From contig CAYRVH010000010.1 of NCBI GenBank assembly GCA_964427855.1, forward strand, positions 5,853-69,852: DNA of 64,000 bases, in the 5' to 3' direction. Positions 53,422 to 62,015 of the stretch are shown here, one piece after another. A program made the translations under genes and the position numbers. The notes under the pieces are model-generated. The model did no database searches. It was not told where the DNA came from and worked only from the letters and a program-made list of their open reading frames with translations. The stretch is from JAUPKT01 sp964427855. Lineage in GTDB: Bacteria; Desulfobacterota; Desulfomonilia; Desulfomonilales; Desulfomonilaceae. The first letter of the stretch is position 1; every line of letters begins with the position of its first letter.

Positions 53422-56400
53422 CTAGACATATCCCACAGCGATGTCCAAGGCCTGCTCGACTTCTTCCTCGGGAAACGCCACATCTATCTCACTCAGTATC
53501 TCGTCGTCAGTGAAATGCTTCAGCTGGATGGCGTTGGTGGGACACTTGGCGTTGCAGACACCGTCGCCTTTGCACAGGACTGGGTTTACCCGCGCCTTCC
53601 TGCCCATGGCCGTTTCATAGAAGTCGATAGCGCCATAGGTGCAGGCGGTGATGCACGCCCCGCAGGACACGCATTTACTCTCGTCCACATCGCACACGGC
53701 CCCCGACGCAACCACCACGTCACGGGACAATAGTGTAAGCGCTCGCCCAGCCGCTCCAAACGATTGGTTAATCGTTTCGGGCAGGAATTTTGGATAATGC
53801 GCAGCGCCGCATACATACACGCCGTCTGTGGCAAAGTCCACCGGCCGCAGCTTGACATGGGCCTCTTTGAAAAAGCCATCTGGATTCAACGTCACCTTGA
53901 ATGATCCGGCCACTTCGTTGGTGGACGCCGAGGGGACCACCGCCGCGGCCAGGGAGAGGACATCTGCATCGAGCACGAGCTTCTTGCCCAAGACGAAATC
54001 CGTCACTGTGACTTTGAGGACCGGGCGTCCATCTTCAGCCTCGCCCGGTTCAACCTCCGGTTTGTCTTCGGGCTCATACCGGATGAATTTGACATCTCTA
54101 TTCGACGNNNNNNNNNNNNTAAACCCATAGGTTCGCATGTCGCGAAAGAGAATATAGATGTCCATGTCAGGATTTATCTCTTTGAGTCTCAAGGCGTGTT
54201 TTACCGATACGCTGCAACAGACTCGGCTGCAATAATTTCTCTCCTCGTTTCTGCAGCCGACGCATTGGATCATGACGATGCTCGAAGCGTTGGTTACCTT
54301 CTCGTCCTGCCGGGCAATGCGTTCTTCTAATTCGAGTTGGGTCAGCACCCTTTCGTCCTGGCCGTAAAGATACTCAGTGGGTGTGTATAGATCTGCGCCG
54401 ATGGCTATGACCGCGGCGCCATGCTTGATCTGAGTGAGCCCTTTGTCGGAACGCACCGAAGTCACGAAATTCCCTACGTATCCGGTGGCCTCCGTGATGG
54501 TTGCATCGTGATACACCTGTATGAGGGGATGTTTGTAAACCTTGGCGATGAGCTCCCGCAGGTATGCCTGCATATCCAAGCCGTACGAGGTGAAATGGAT
54601 ACGACGGGCAACTCCGCCAAGCTCCGAAGACTTCTCCACCAGATGAACCTGATGGCCCTGGTTGGCTATGGAGAGGGCGCAATTCATGCCTGCTACGCCG
54701 CCGCCGAGCACGAGCGCGGCCTTGTTGACCCCAAGATCGAATTCTTGGAGAGGAGCGAGCCGCCGGGCGCGAGCGACGGACATCCTAATGATGTCCTTGG
54801 CTTTTCGCGTGGCCTCGTCTTTTTCCTTAGAATGAACCCACGAATTGTGCTCCCGGATATTTGCCATCTCGAAGTAATATTGATTGATTCCCGCCTCGCG
54901 CACGGTGTCGCGGAAAAGCGGTTCCAGGGTTCTGGGGCTGCACGCAGCGACGATGACGCGGTTGAGTCCCTTTTCTCTCGTCACATCGGTTATTTGCTTT
55001 GCGGAATTGGTCGCGCAGGAAAAGAGCTGTTCTTGTGCATGGACCACATTGGGCAGCGTCTTGCAATACTCGACCACCTCGGGCACATTGACTATTCGTC
55101 CAATGTTGGCGCCGCAATGACAGACAAACACTCCTATCTTGGGTTCTTCCTGTGAAACATCCCTTTCCGGCGGGTATTCGCGCTCTTGGGAGAGGTCGCC
55201 TCGTCTGTAATTCAACAGTTCGCCGACTTGCGACCCTGCGCCGCTGGCGCTGAACACAGACTCGGGTATGTCCACGGGCCCTTGGAACGCGCCGGTGACG
55301 AATACCCCTTTCCTGTTCGTGGCCATGGGATTGACCGGGCTCGTGTGACAGAAGCGATGATCATTGAGCTGAACGCCGAATGTTGAGGCCAGCTTTTCTG
55401 CGTCCGTGGGAGGATTGAGTCCCACCGACAAGACCACGAGATCAAACTCTTCTTCTTTTACCCCTTCGTCGTTGGTGGCATAACGGATGACAACATTCTT
55501 CGTTTCGGGGTCTTCTCTCACGATTGAGACATAGCTTCTAATGAATCGAACGTCTGGCAGGCTCGCAGCTCTATCGAAATAGCGTTCGAAATCCTTGCCG
55601 TAGGATCGAATGTCATTGTGGAATACAGTACATTCTGCGTCTGCATAATGTTCCTTTGTCAGTATGACCTGTTTTTGGGTGTAGGTGCAGCACACGGCGG
55701 AACAGTAGCTGTTATCCCCCTGAGTAACCCGTCTCGAGCCGACGCACTGAATCCACGCTATCTTGTGGGGATGTTTCTTGTCCGAAGCCCGCAATATCTC
55801 TCCTTGATAGGGGCCGGTGGACGATAAGAGCCTTTCGTAGTCCATGCTGGTGACAATGTTGGCGAAGTCTCCGTAATGGTACTCTCTTTTTACGGAGGGA
55901 TCAAAGGGTTCCATTCCGCTGGACAGGATTATGGCGCCTACGCGAATTTCTTTTTTCTCGGGCGTTTGATTGAGATCTATTGCCTTGTTTTGGCAGACTC
56001 CCTCGCAGATGCGACACTTCTTTTCTTTGAGGTAGAGGCAGCTGTTGTCTATGTAGGTGATGAGAGGAATTGCCTGAGCGAAGTATATATGCACCGCCTT
56101 ATTCTTGGATATTTCTTGATTGTATGGATCGGGATATTGAGCAGGGCAATACTCGACACATGTCGTACAACCTGTACACTTGTCTTCGAGAATGTACCTT
56201 GGCTTCTTCGTCACGGTTACCCTGAAATCTCCCGCCTCACCTTCAACTGCATCGACTTCAGTATAGGTGAGGACTTCGATGTTTGGATGCCGGCCGACCT
56301 CGACCAGCTTGGGCGCGAGAATTCACATAGAGCAGTCATTGGTTGGAAAGGTCTTGTCGAGCTGCGCCATGTGACCGCCGATGCTCGGTCCCTTCTCAAC

Positions 56401-56514
56401 CAGGTACACTTTGAACCCGGCTGTCGCAAGGTCAAGGGAGGCTTGAATGCCGCTGATTCCACCCCCCACAACCATGACATCTCCAAAATTTCCCTCTGAG
56501 AGACTCATACGCAT
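53422..56514 (-). CDS. bamE: BamE-like HdrA-family flavoprotein with selenocysteine
   Basis: About 1030 residues when UGA at 56323-56325 is read as Sec64. The N-terminal HdrA-like module runs MVVGGGISGIQASLDLA, GGHMAQLDKTFPTNDCSM-Sec-ILAPKLVEVGRHPN, ferredoxin CTGCTTCVEYCPAQ, CRICEGVC and IQCVGSRR...YCSAVCC. The second module has VFVCHCGANIG, FSCATNSAKQ, a second FAD motif VLGGGVAGMNCALSIANQG, QCVGCRNEERNYCSRVCC, and two C-terminal ferredoxins (CVSCGACITACTYGA, CKGDGVCNAKCPTNA). A 12-N gap lies at 54108-54119. ATG 56514 or 56508 is the likely start. HdrA proteins with Sec at this position are known in methanogens. It is the flavin hub of the complex and may bifurcate electrons. Confidence 0.88.
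54108..54119. other. assembly gap (12 N)
   Basis: Twelve undetermined bases inside bamE. Comparison with the HdrA pattern around RTYGF...VKFIR suggests several residues are missing, so the length may be underestimated. Confidence 0.98.
56289..56308 (-). promoter_or_regulatory. SECIS-like hairpin of bamE
   Basis: On the minus strand GCTGGTC pairs with GGCCGGC (7 bp, two G-U pairs) around loop GAGGTC. The loop starts 21 bases after the UGA and begins with G. Its GGUC resembles the loop of E. coli fdhF. Confidence 0.65.
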
Positions 56515-56659
56515 TTGTTCACCAACCTCTAATTTTTCCACTGTTCTATGTCCTTATGGGCCCGCACGGAACGCGGGCCATGTGACGGTCATGAAAACCA
56601 TGTTGCCCAAATGATCGCCCGGCCGAGGATCGTCCAGCCAACGCTCTCTCGACAACGCG

Positions 56660-57151
56660 CTAATCCAAGTCTAATTTTGTCTTACACTTATTGCAGGTCA
56701 TTGCGCCTCGGAAAACCTTGTTGCCGCATTCCGGGCACACGTAACGCGCCTCCTCGTCCTGTATCCATTTTTCTGTGCCGACCTCACGCCAGTAGGGGAT
56801 CGCCCGCAGTATAACTTTTTTGCCGACGGACATGGGGAAATGCTCGACATACGGGCACGGGAATTCTGCACATTGGTGGCATCCTTCGTATCCCTTGCTC
56901 AACGTGCAATTCCTGATTTCGCATTGTTCGCAGTGCATGAATCGCTCGTGGGATAAGCAACCCTTGCATTTTATATCCTCATTCGTGAGGCTCTGACTGT
57001 TCGGCAGAGTACCTTTCTCGGGTATTGCGCCTTGATAGAGTTTCACCAACCGCTCTTTGAACTTCAGATTGTTGTCTCGATGCGCAATATAGATGGCGCA
57101 TACTCCGCAATAGAGGCCGCAGGGAGCGACAAAGTCGGGGTTGACATCCAT
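56660..57151 (-). CDS. DUF3795-type cysteine-rich protein in the bam operon
   Basis: About 163 residues. The N-terminal part is the DUF3795 pattern (FVAPCGLYCGVCAIYIAHRD, CKGCLSHERFMHCEQCEIRNC, GCHQCAEFPCP). The C-terminal part is a zinc ribbon (YVCPECGNKVF...CNKCKTKLD). ATG 57151 has AGGAGG nine bases upstream; an ATG at 57160 abuts the same box and is less likely. It sits between bamD and bamE on the same strand and is not part of the standard bam set. It could bind metal or help assemble the complex, but no function is known to me. Confidence 0.8.
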   Translation of the reverse strand: MDVNPDFVAPCGLYCGVCAIYIAHRDNNLKFKERLVKLYQGAIPEKGTLPNSQSLTNEDIKCKGCLSHERFMHCEQCEIRNCTLSKGYEGCHQCAEFPCPYVEHFPMSVGKKVILRAIPYWREVGTEKWIQDEEARYVCPECGNKVFRGAMTCNKCKTKLDLD

Positions 57152-57205
57152 GGTGCGCATCCTCCTGACGTTGCATCATTGTATTTGACTGTGCAACTCG
57201 TCGCC

Positions 57206-58405
57206 TTACATCAATTCCTGGATAATTTCCGTGATGTCTTTGACCTCTATTCGTTCCGCCATACCGCTTGTCACTCGGCTGTCTTCAAGCATAGTGATGC
57301 AGTATGGGCAGGAAGTCGCCAACACCTCGGCGCCTATCCCCACAGCCTGCTCGATTCTTAGGTCGCTGAATCGCTCACCTTTTTGCGTTTCCATCCAGAC
57401 TCTGCCGCCGCCGCCGCCGCAGCAGAGACTATCCGTACGGCATTCCGGCAATTCTTGAAAATCCAAACCTTGCACCTTCGCCAAAACCCCTCGGGGTTCG
57501 TCAAATACACCGTTGTGCCTCCCCAAGTAACAGGGGTCATGATACGTGACCTTCTTGGCATACTCTTTTTTGAGTTCCAGTCTTCCCTCGTCCAATAATT
57601 GGAAAAGGTACTGGGAGATGTGAATGATCTCGAAATTGACGCGAAAATCCGGATATTCATTCTTGAAGGTGTGGTAACAGTGAGGCGAAGACACAAGGAT
57701 CTTTTTCACGCCGTTTTCGATGAACGTTTTAATATTGTCGATGGCAAGGCGTTTGAACAATTCCTCATCCCCGGTCTTCCGTATGCTCTCTCCGCAGCAA
57801 TTTTCTTTGGCGCCGAGGATGCCGTAATCCACTCCTGCCGCATTGAGTATTGCCACGGTCGCGCGGGCGACCCGCTTCATCCTCGGGTCATAGCAGAGAT
57901 AGCACCCGGGAAAATAAAGGATGTCCATCCCCTCGGTGAATTCTGGAACCGACAGTCCTTGGGCCCAGGCGGCTCTCTTTTCGCGATCTTCACCGAAAGG
58001 GTTGCCTTGGGCCACAAGACCGGCGTTTACCGTGCGCACAGGTTTGACGGCTGCAGGGAACACGCCGTATTCATTGGCAATTCGTCTCAGGGCTACCCCG
58101 GAGTCTATTTGCCTCACATCCCTGGGGCACTGCTGCGGGCATCGACCGCACGTGGTGCAACGCCAAATATCCTCGCTCTCTATCTCGGTCAGGCCAAAGG
58201 TGGCTTCACGGACAATCTTGCGCATGCTAAATTGCCGCACCTTGTTCCAAGGGCATACCGTGTCGCACAAGCCGCATTGGAAACACCTCTTGAAGTTGTC
58301 CCCGCCGCTTGCCTTGATTACCTCTATGATTTCCTTGTAAGGGGTTACAGTTTCCACGATCTTTGTCGATCCTTTACTCGTAATGTTGCGGTAACCCTTG
58401 ATCAC
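57206..58405 (-). CDS. bamD: BamD-like HdrD/HdrBC-type iron-sulfur protein
   Basis: 399 residues. Two N-terminal [4Fe-4S] motifs (CFQCGLCDTVCPWN, CTTCGRCPQQCPRD), HdrC-like, are fused to two CCG domains, HdrB-like: YFPGCYLCYDPRM...ENCCGES and CYLGRHNGVF...SLCCGGGGGRVW. This is the HdrD/GlpC layout found in BamD. The GTG start at 58405 sits against an AGG box, so the true start could differ by a few codons. It transfers electrons between BamE and BamBC. Confidence 0.9.
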   Translation of the reverse strand: MIKGYRNITSKGSTKIVETVTPYKEIIEVIKASGGDNFKRCFQCGLCDTVCPWNKVRQFSMRKIVREATFGLTEIESEDIWRCTTCGRCPQQCPRDVRQIDSGVALRRIANEYGVFPAAVKPVRTVNAGLVAQGNPFGEDREKRAAWAQGLSVPEFTEGMDILYFPGCYLCYDPRMKRVARATVAILNAAGVDYGILGAKENCCGESIRKTGDEELFKRLAIDNIKTFIENGVKKILVSSPHCYHTFKNEYPDFRVNFEIIHISQYLFQLLDEGRLELKKEYAKKVTYHDPCYLGRHNGVFDEPRGVLAKVQGLDFQELPECRTDSLCCGGGGGRVWMETQKGERFSDLRIEQAVGIGAEVLATSCPYCITMLEDSRVTSGMAERIEVKDITEIIQELM

Positions 58406-58453
58406 CTCAGAAACACGTCAGGAATCTGAGGCTCGCCCTTGAGGGCCAACGTG

Positions 58454-59005
58454 TTAGGAACCCTTTTTGGCGAGAGAAATGCGGGCTACGGTGTCCATAA
58501 CCTTTTCCATTCCGTATTTGTCGATGAGGGCCTCCAGCCCTATTTGGGCATCCTCTGGTTTTTCTTCCTCTTCGACTTCCTCTTCGCGCTCTTCATAGGT
58601 CAGGGCGTTGTTCAAACACCATTGTACACACAGGGGTTTTTCTTGAGGCGGATCGTCTTCGCACATATCGCATTTTAGAGGCAGGCCGGAATCAGGCTCC
58701 TTAAAGGCATCTCGCGAAGGGCAAGCCGCTCGGCAGAAATCGCATTCGCCGTATTCTTTCCCATTGATGACGTATTTGTCGCGTCCCATACACTCGGAGG
58801 GGGTGTATTCGCCTGCATAGACCGGCAAGTAGATGTCTCTTATGGGATCTCGAACGAGTCGGATACGAGACCTTGCCGGGTTGTTGCTGCTGTATTTTGG
58901 CGAGGCGTGAAACGCAGAGCAAATCATCTCACACGCCCGGCAACCGTTGCACTTGTCCACGTCGATTTTTATGGTTTTTACTATCTTCTTTTTTTTCTCA
59001 CCCAT
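58454..59005 (-). CDS. bamC: BamC-like polyferredoxin
   Basis: 183 residues with several [4Fe-4S] motifs: CNGCRACEMICSAFH, YGECDFCRAACP and LKCDMCEDDPPQEKPLCVQWC. An acidic C-terminal tail follows (EEREEEVEEEEKPED). This is the electron-delivering subunit paired with BamB; its stop lies 48 bases before bamD and its start 21 bases after bamB. GAGGCGG upstream serves as ribosome binding site. Confidence 0.9.
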   Translation of the reverse strand: MGEKKKKIVKTIKIDVDKCNGCRACEMICSAFHASPKYSSNNPARSRIRLVRDPIRDIYLPVYAGEYTPSECMGRDKYVINGKEYGECDFCRAACPSRDAFKEPDSGLPLKCDMCEDDPPQEKPLCVQWCLNNALTYEEREEEVEEEEKPEDAQIGLEALIDKYGMEKVMDTVARISLAKKGS

Positions 59006-59026
59006 GACGGCTACCGCCTCTTCAGT

Positions 59027-61033
59027 CTATTTTTTTTCTGGTTCTGCGGAAGACTCTTGCGAGGAACCATTTCCGTTTTCTTCGTAGATGCCTCTCTTCT
59101 CAAAGTCGTCAATCACATAGTCGAGACTGAGATCGTGCAGGCATTCCTTCGTGGGGATGCCGTTCTGATTCCAGCCTTTATATTGGTAGTAGGTGTCAAG
59201 AAGCTTCTTTTCCAGCTCGGGAAATCTTTTCTTCCAGTGGTCGTCGGGCGGTCTGTCGTCCTTGCGCCGCAACCCTCTCCTTACGTTGATCGCCCTGATG
59301 AGCGTTCGGTATCTTTTGGCGGCCTTTTTGAGCTTGTCTTTGTCCATATCAATCCCGGCGCCTGCAGAGATGAACTTCGGGTAATTGTGTATGTGATACG
59401 GGGGTTTCAGTGGGAATGATGACAGCCCCGCGCACATCCCAAGGGCGTCGTCGATGTAGTGCATCATCTCCTGCCAATCGACGATGTCGCAGCACATCTC
59501 GACAGTTGGATAAAAAGGTATGGACTTTTCCCCGCGGGGTTCCCAATCAAGAAAATATTGTTTGAACCTATCGTCAGGCACCTGGAACCAATCCTTCACG
59601 AAGGCTTCTCTCTCCTCACGAGTGGGGAAAGGCGCTTGGGGAAATTGGCCTTCGATCTGGGTGATATTGATTTTCTCACCGGTGGCGTACATGAGGAAGT
59701 AGATGGGGTTCAGCATTGACAGCTTGAGGGGTAATTGTTCATGCTTCTTAATGGTATTGTGCGCGTATGCCTCCGCCCCTTTTCCTATGGCTTTGGCGGC
59801 CCAGTATGTTCCATTGGCCAGTATGTCTCCGATTCCTTCTCGTCGGACTATTCTGTCCAGCAACCAGTAGAATCTTCCCTCGTTTTCTGCGGGCATACCG
59901 GGGAAATCCGACTCCGTGAGTATTCCATCTTGTAAGAGCTCGAGGGCAAACGCCATGACCTGGGGCGTGGTGAACCCATCCACGCCATATTCCGTGGCCC
60001 GCTGAGCGATACGCAGGCCGAATTCGAGGTCTGCGAAGGCGGCCATGGTGTACGTGAGTTTGGAGAAGCATTTCATCATGTAAGTGCCGAGGCCTGGCGG
60101 GGTGATGGTGGCGCCGCATTCCATGGGGCAGTTGTAGCAACTGATCAAGCGTGTGCGCATACTGTCCAGCGTCTGCGCCCATTGCCGCTCTATGTCTTGA
60201 TTCCAGAAGTCCTTGCGTCGGACGCGTGCATTGCCCCAAACGAAGTTTTCCGTATGCCACTTTTCATCATGCACCTTCATCTCTTGAGGCGACCCGAGGC
60301 CGGCTAGTATCGGCATCACGCCGGGGATGGGATTCTCATTTCGAAATTTTATGTATTCGAGGACTTCTTTGCACAACTGAAGGAACTCTGCGGGTCGCGC
60401 GACGTTGATATCCTTCGTGCCTCTCACTGCAATCGCCTTCACTCCTTTGTCGCCCATCACCGCGCCGATGCCGCCTCGACTGGCGCTGGAGCGTCCCTGT
60501 TCGATCGAGGCGTAATAGACGCGGTTTTCGCCGGCCAGACCGATGGCGGCAACCTGAGCCCTTGGCTCCTTCAATTCCTCCCGGAGGAGGTCGAGGGTCG
60601 CCACCGCGCCTTTTCCTCTCAGGTGAGAGGCGTCGCGAATTTCCACCTTATCGTTGTTGATCCAGATATAGACGAGATCGGGAGATTTGCCGCGCAGGAT
60701 CACCTTGTCGTAGCCCGCGTACTTGAGCTCCGGGGCCCAAAACCCCCCCATCATGGAGAAGGCCATGAGCAATGTCTGAGGCGAATAGGTTGAAACTATA
60801 GTTCGATTGCACCCCGTTGCAGGCGTCCCACATAAAAGGCCTGCGCCAAAGATGAGCAGATTATCCGGGGAAAACGGGTCCACGTCGGCTGGAACCCTGT
60901 CCCATAGAATCTTCGCGTTGGTGCCGAGGCCGCCCAAATAGAGCTCCGTGTCTCGAGGGTCTGTTTCGACCTTCTCAACACTTCCCCGCGTTAGATCGAT
61001 CTCAAGATTGTACCCTGTTTCTCCGTATCTCAT
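59027..61033 (-). CDS. bamB: class II benzoyl-CoA reductase catalytic subunit BamB (tungsten AOR family)
   Basis: 668 residues of the tungsten aldehyde:ferredoxin oxidoreductase family. Features: LYLGGLGTNAKILWDRVP, GTPATGCNRTIVST, SASRGGIGAVMGDKGVKAIA (pterin binding), a cluster motif CYNCPMECGATI and the later DALGMCAGL Cys. BamB reduces the aromatic ring of benzoyl-CoA to the 1,5-diene without ATP hydrolysis. The identity is supported by the full bamC-I set behind it. Some organisms carry paralogues of altered substrate, so benzoyl-CoA is the best but not the only candidate. AGGGGAAGG precedes ATG 61033. Confidence 0.92.
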   Translation of the reverse strand: MRYGETGYNLEIDLTRGSVEKVETDPRDTELYLGGLGTNAKILWDRVPADVDPFSPDNLLIFGAGLLCGTPATGCNRTIVSTYSPQTLLMAFSMMGGFWAPELKYAGYDKVILRGKSPDLVYIWINNDKVEIRDASHLRGKGAVATLDLLREELKEPRAQVAAIGLAGENRVYYASIEQGRSSASRGGIGAVMGDKGVKAIAVRGTKDINVARPAEFLQLCKEVLEYIKFRNENPIPGVMPILAGLGSPQEMKVHDEKWHTENFVWGNARVRRKDFWNQDIERQWAQTLDSMRTRLISCYNCPMECGATITPPGLGTYMMKCFSKLTYTMAAFADLEFGLRIAQRATEYGVDGFTTPQVMAFALELLQDGILTESDFPGMPAENEGRFYWLLDRIVRREGIGDILANGTYWAAKAIGKGAEAYAHNTIKKHEQLPLKLSMLNPIYFLMYATGEKINITQIEGQFPQAPFPTREEREAFVKDWFQVPDDRFKQYFLDWEPRGEKSIPFYPTVEMCCDIVDWQEMMHYIDDALGMCAGLSSFPLKPPYHIHNYPKFISAGAGIDMDKDKLKKAAKRYRTLIRAINVRRGLRRKDDRPPDDHWKKRFPELEKKLLDTYYQYKGWNQNGIPTKECLHDLSLDYVIDDFEKRGIYEENGNGSSQESSAEPEKK

Positions 61034-61366
61034 CTGCCTTCCCCTTACTCAACGTGACACGTGGTGGTATTCGTTAACGCCGCGACGGATGGAACGAGAG
61101 GCGCCGCCTCGCGATCACTCACACAATCTTCTCGCGTAAGCGCCATCACACACCCTGAACGACTTATTATCGCATACTCCCGAGGCGTGGGCATCTGCGT
61201 CGTTTCCTTTATGCCTTTGCCGGATTCGCTGTTTGCGGATGACTATCTGCGTGCGTTTGTTGCTGCTTGAGCGTCAGGCCGCATGACCGACAGGCGCGAG
61301 GTCGCGCGGCCTTTGCATATCCTTGTTGCCTACGCCTGTTCCGGGGCCGCCATTTGGCTCCAGCGA
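61034..61366 (-). other. long leader between the bam promoter and bamB
   Basis: If transcription starts near 61367, the mRNA leader is about 330 bases. It contains GC-rich hairpins, for instance GCGCGA/TCGCGC near 61292-61306 and GAGGC/GCCTC near 61098-61110. No riboswitch or leader gene was recognised. Confidence 0.4.
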
Positions 61367-61373
61367 CGACATG

Positions 61374-61388
61374 AATATAACTTATATT
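61374..61388. promoter_or_regulatory. palindromic operator candidate in the bam promoter
   Basis: AATAT-AACTT-ATATT, a perfect 5-bp inverted repeat with a 5-base spacer. On the minus strand it starts seven bases after the -35. The same half-sites and near-identical spacer occur at 61950-61964. Confidence 0.55.
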
Positions 61389-61401
61389 TAAGACATGTCA
61401 A
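61374..61401 (-). promoter_or_regulatory. probable sigma-70 promoter of the bam operon
   Basis: On the minus strand, TTGACA (61401-61396) is a perfect -35 and TATATT (61379-61374) the -10, 16 bases apart. This strong match lies 330 bases upstream of bamB. The palindrome 61374-61388 covers the -10 and half of the spacer. Confidence 0.6.
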
Positions 61402-61572
61402 GACCTTTCTTGCCCAGGGCAAAAAAAATATTCGGCAGATGACAGGCGATTCTTTTTTCGGCTTTATGGCCGAATGATGGTGATTTCTTTCGAGAAGTTC
61501 GTTCGTAACGCCTGGGATTTAATGGGCTGTGCTTATCTGGGTCCCCTCACCTCGTTGATGAGCGTACATATA

Positions 61573-61729
61573 GAAGTTCTCGAGATTAAACACGAATTGG
61601 GGCCGTGTACCCTCGTAGCATCATCCTCACGAAAGTGGTGATCCATACCGAGTTTCCTGGATTCCCATTTTCATGAGAACAACAACGCCACGTCTGATCA
61701 TTTTGCGATTTCTTTTGAGAAAGGTTATA
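61573..61729. repeat. dispersed repeat, copy 2
   Basis: Matches 4709-4864 in the same orientation, with scattered substitutions. Its palindromic core (61620-61684) has a less perfect right arm (CATTTTCATGAGAACAAC), suggesting an older copy. It lies between the bam and tandem-TetR promoters. Confidence 0.72.
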
Positions 61730-61937
61730 CTCCTTCTCAAAATTTATCGCCGGCTTCCTTCACTTTTCCCGCAATGACGCGTGAACAGCCTTCTTTCCAG
61801 GCCCGCAGGAGAAAGCCAAGAGGCAATATCGGCGCACATGAATCGAGCCGCCAGCCACTGTCCTGTTGGCGCTGCTCCTCCAACAGCGCAATAAAACCTT
61901 TTTCCTGATGTGAAACGCGGCTCGAGCAACAAAGTTC

Positions 61938-61966
61938 TTGACTCCTTACAATATGAGTGATATTGG
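61938..61966 (+). promoter_or_regulatory. possible promoter of the tandem-TetR gene
   Basis: TTGACT (61938-61943) and TATTGG (61961-61966) are 17 bases apart. The palindrome at 61950-61964 overlaps the -10. Confidence 0.5.
61950..61964. promoter_or_regulatory. palindromic operator candidate at the tandem-TetR promoter
   Basis: AATAT-GAGTG-ATATT, a perfect inverted repeat starting six bases after the -35 box (seven in bam). It shares both half-sites and the central AGT (13 of 15 positions) with the site in the bam promoter read on the minus strand. Confidence 0.55.
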
Positions 61967-62015
61967 GTTTTCACTGAATGTATAGTCACAATTGTATGCA
62001 TCTCGGGGTACAGGT

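Noticed and set aside
56323..56325. bamE stop codon as a nonsense mutation or pseudogene
   Set aside because: The frame continues intact for almost 1000 codons, the position matches the conserved HdrA Cys, and a SECIS-like hairpin follows.
61283..61477. 64-codon open frame upstream of bam
   Set aside because: It crosses the proposed bam promoter and operator and has no homology signals or ribosome binding site.
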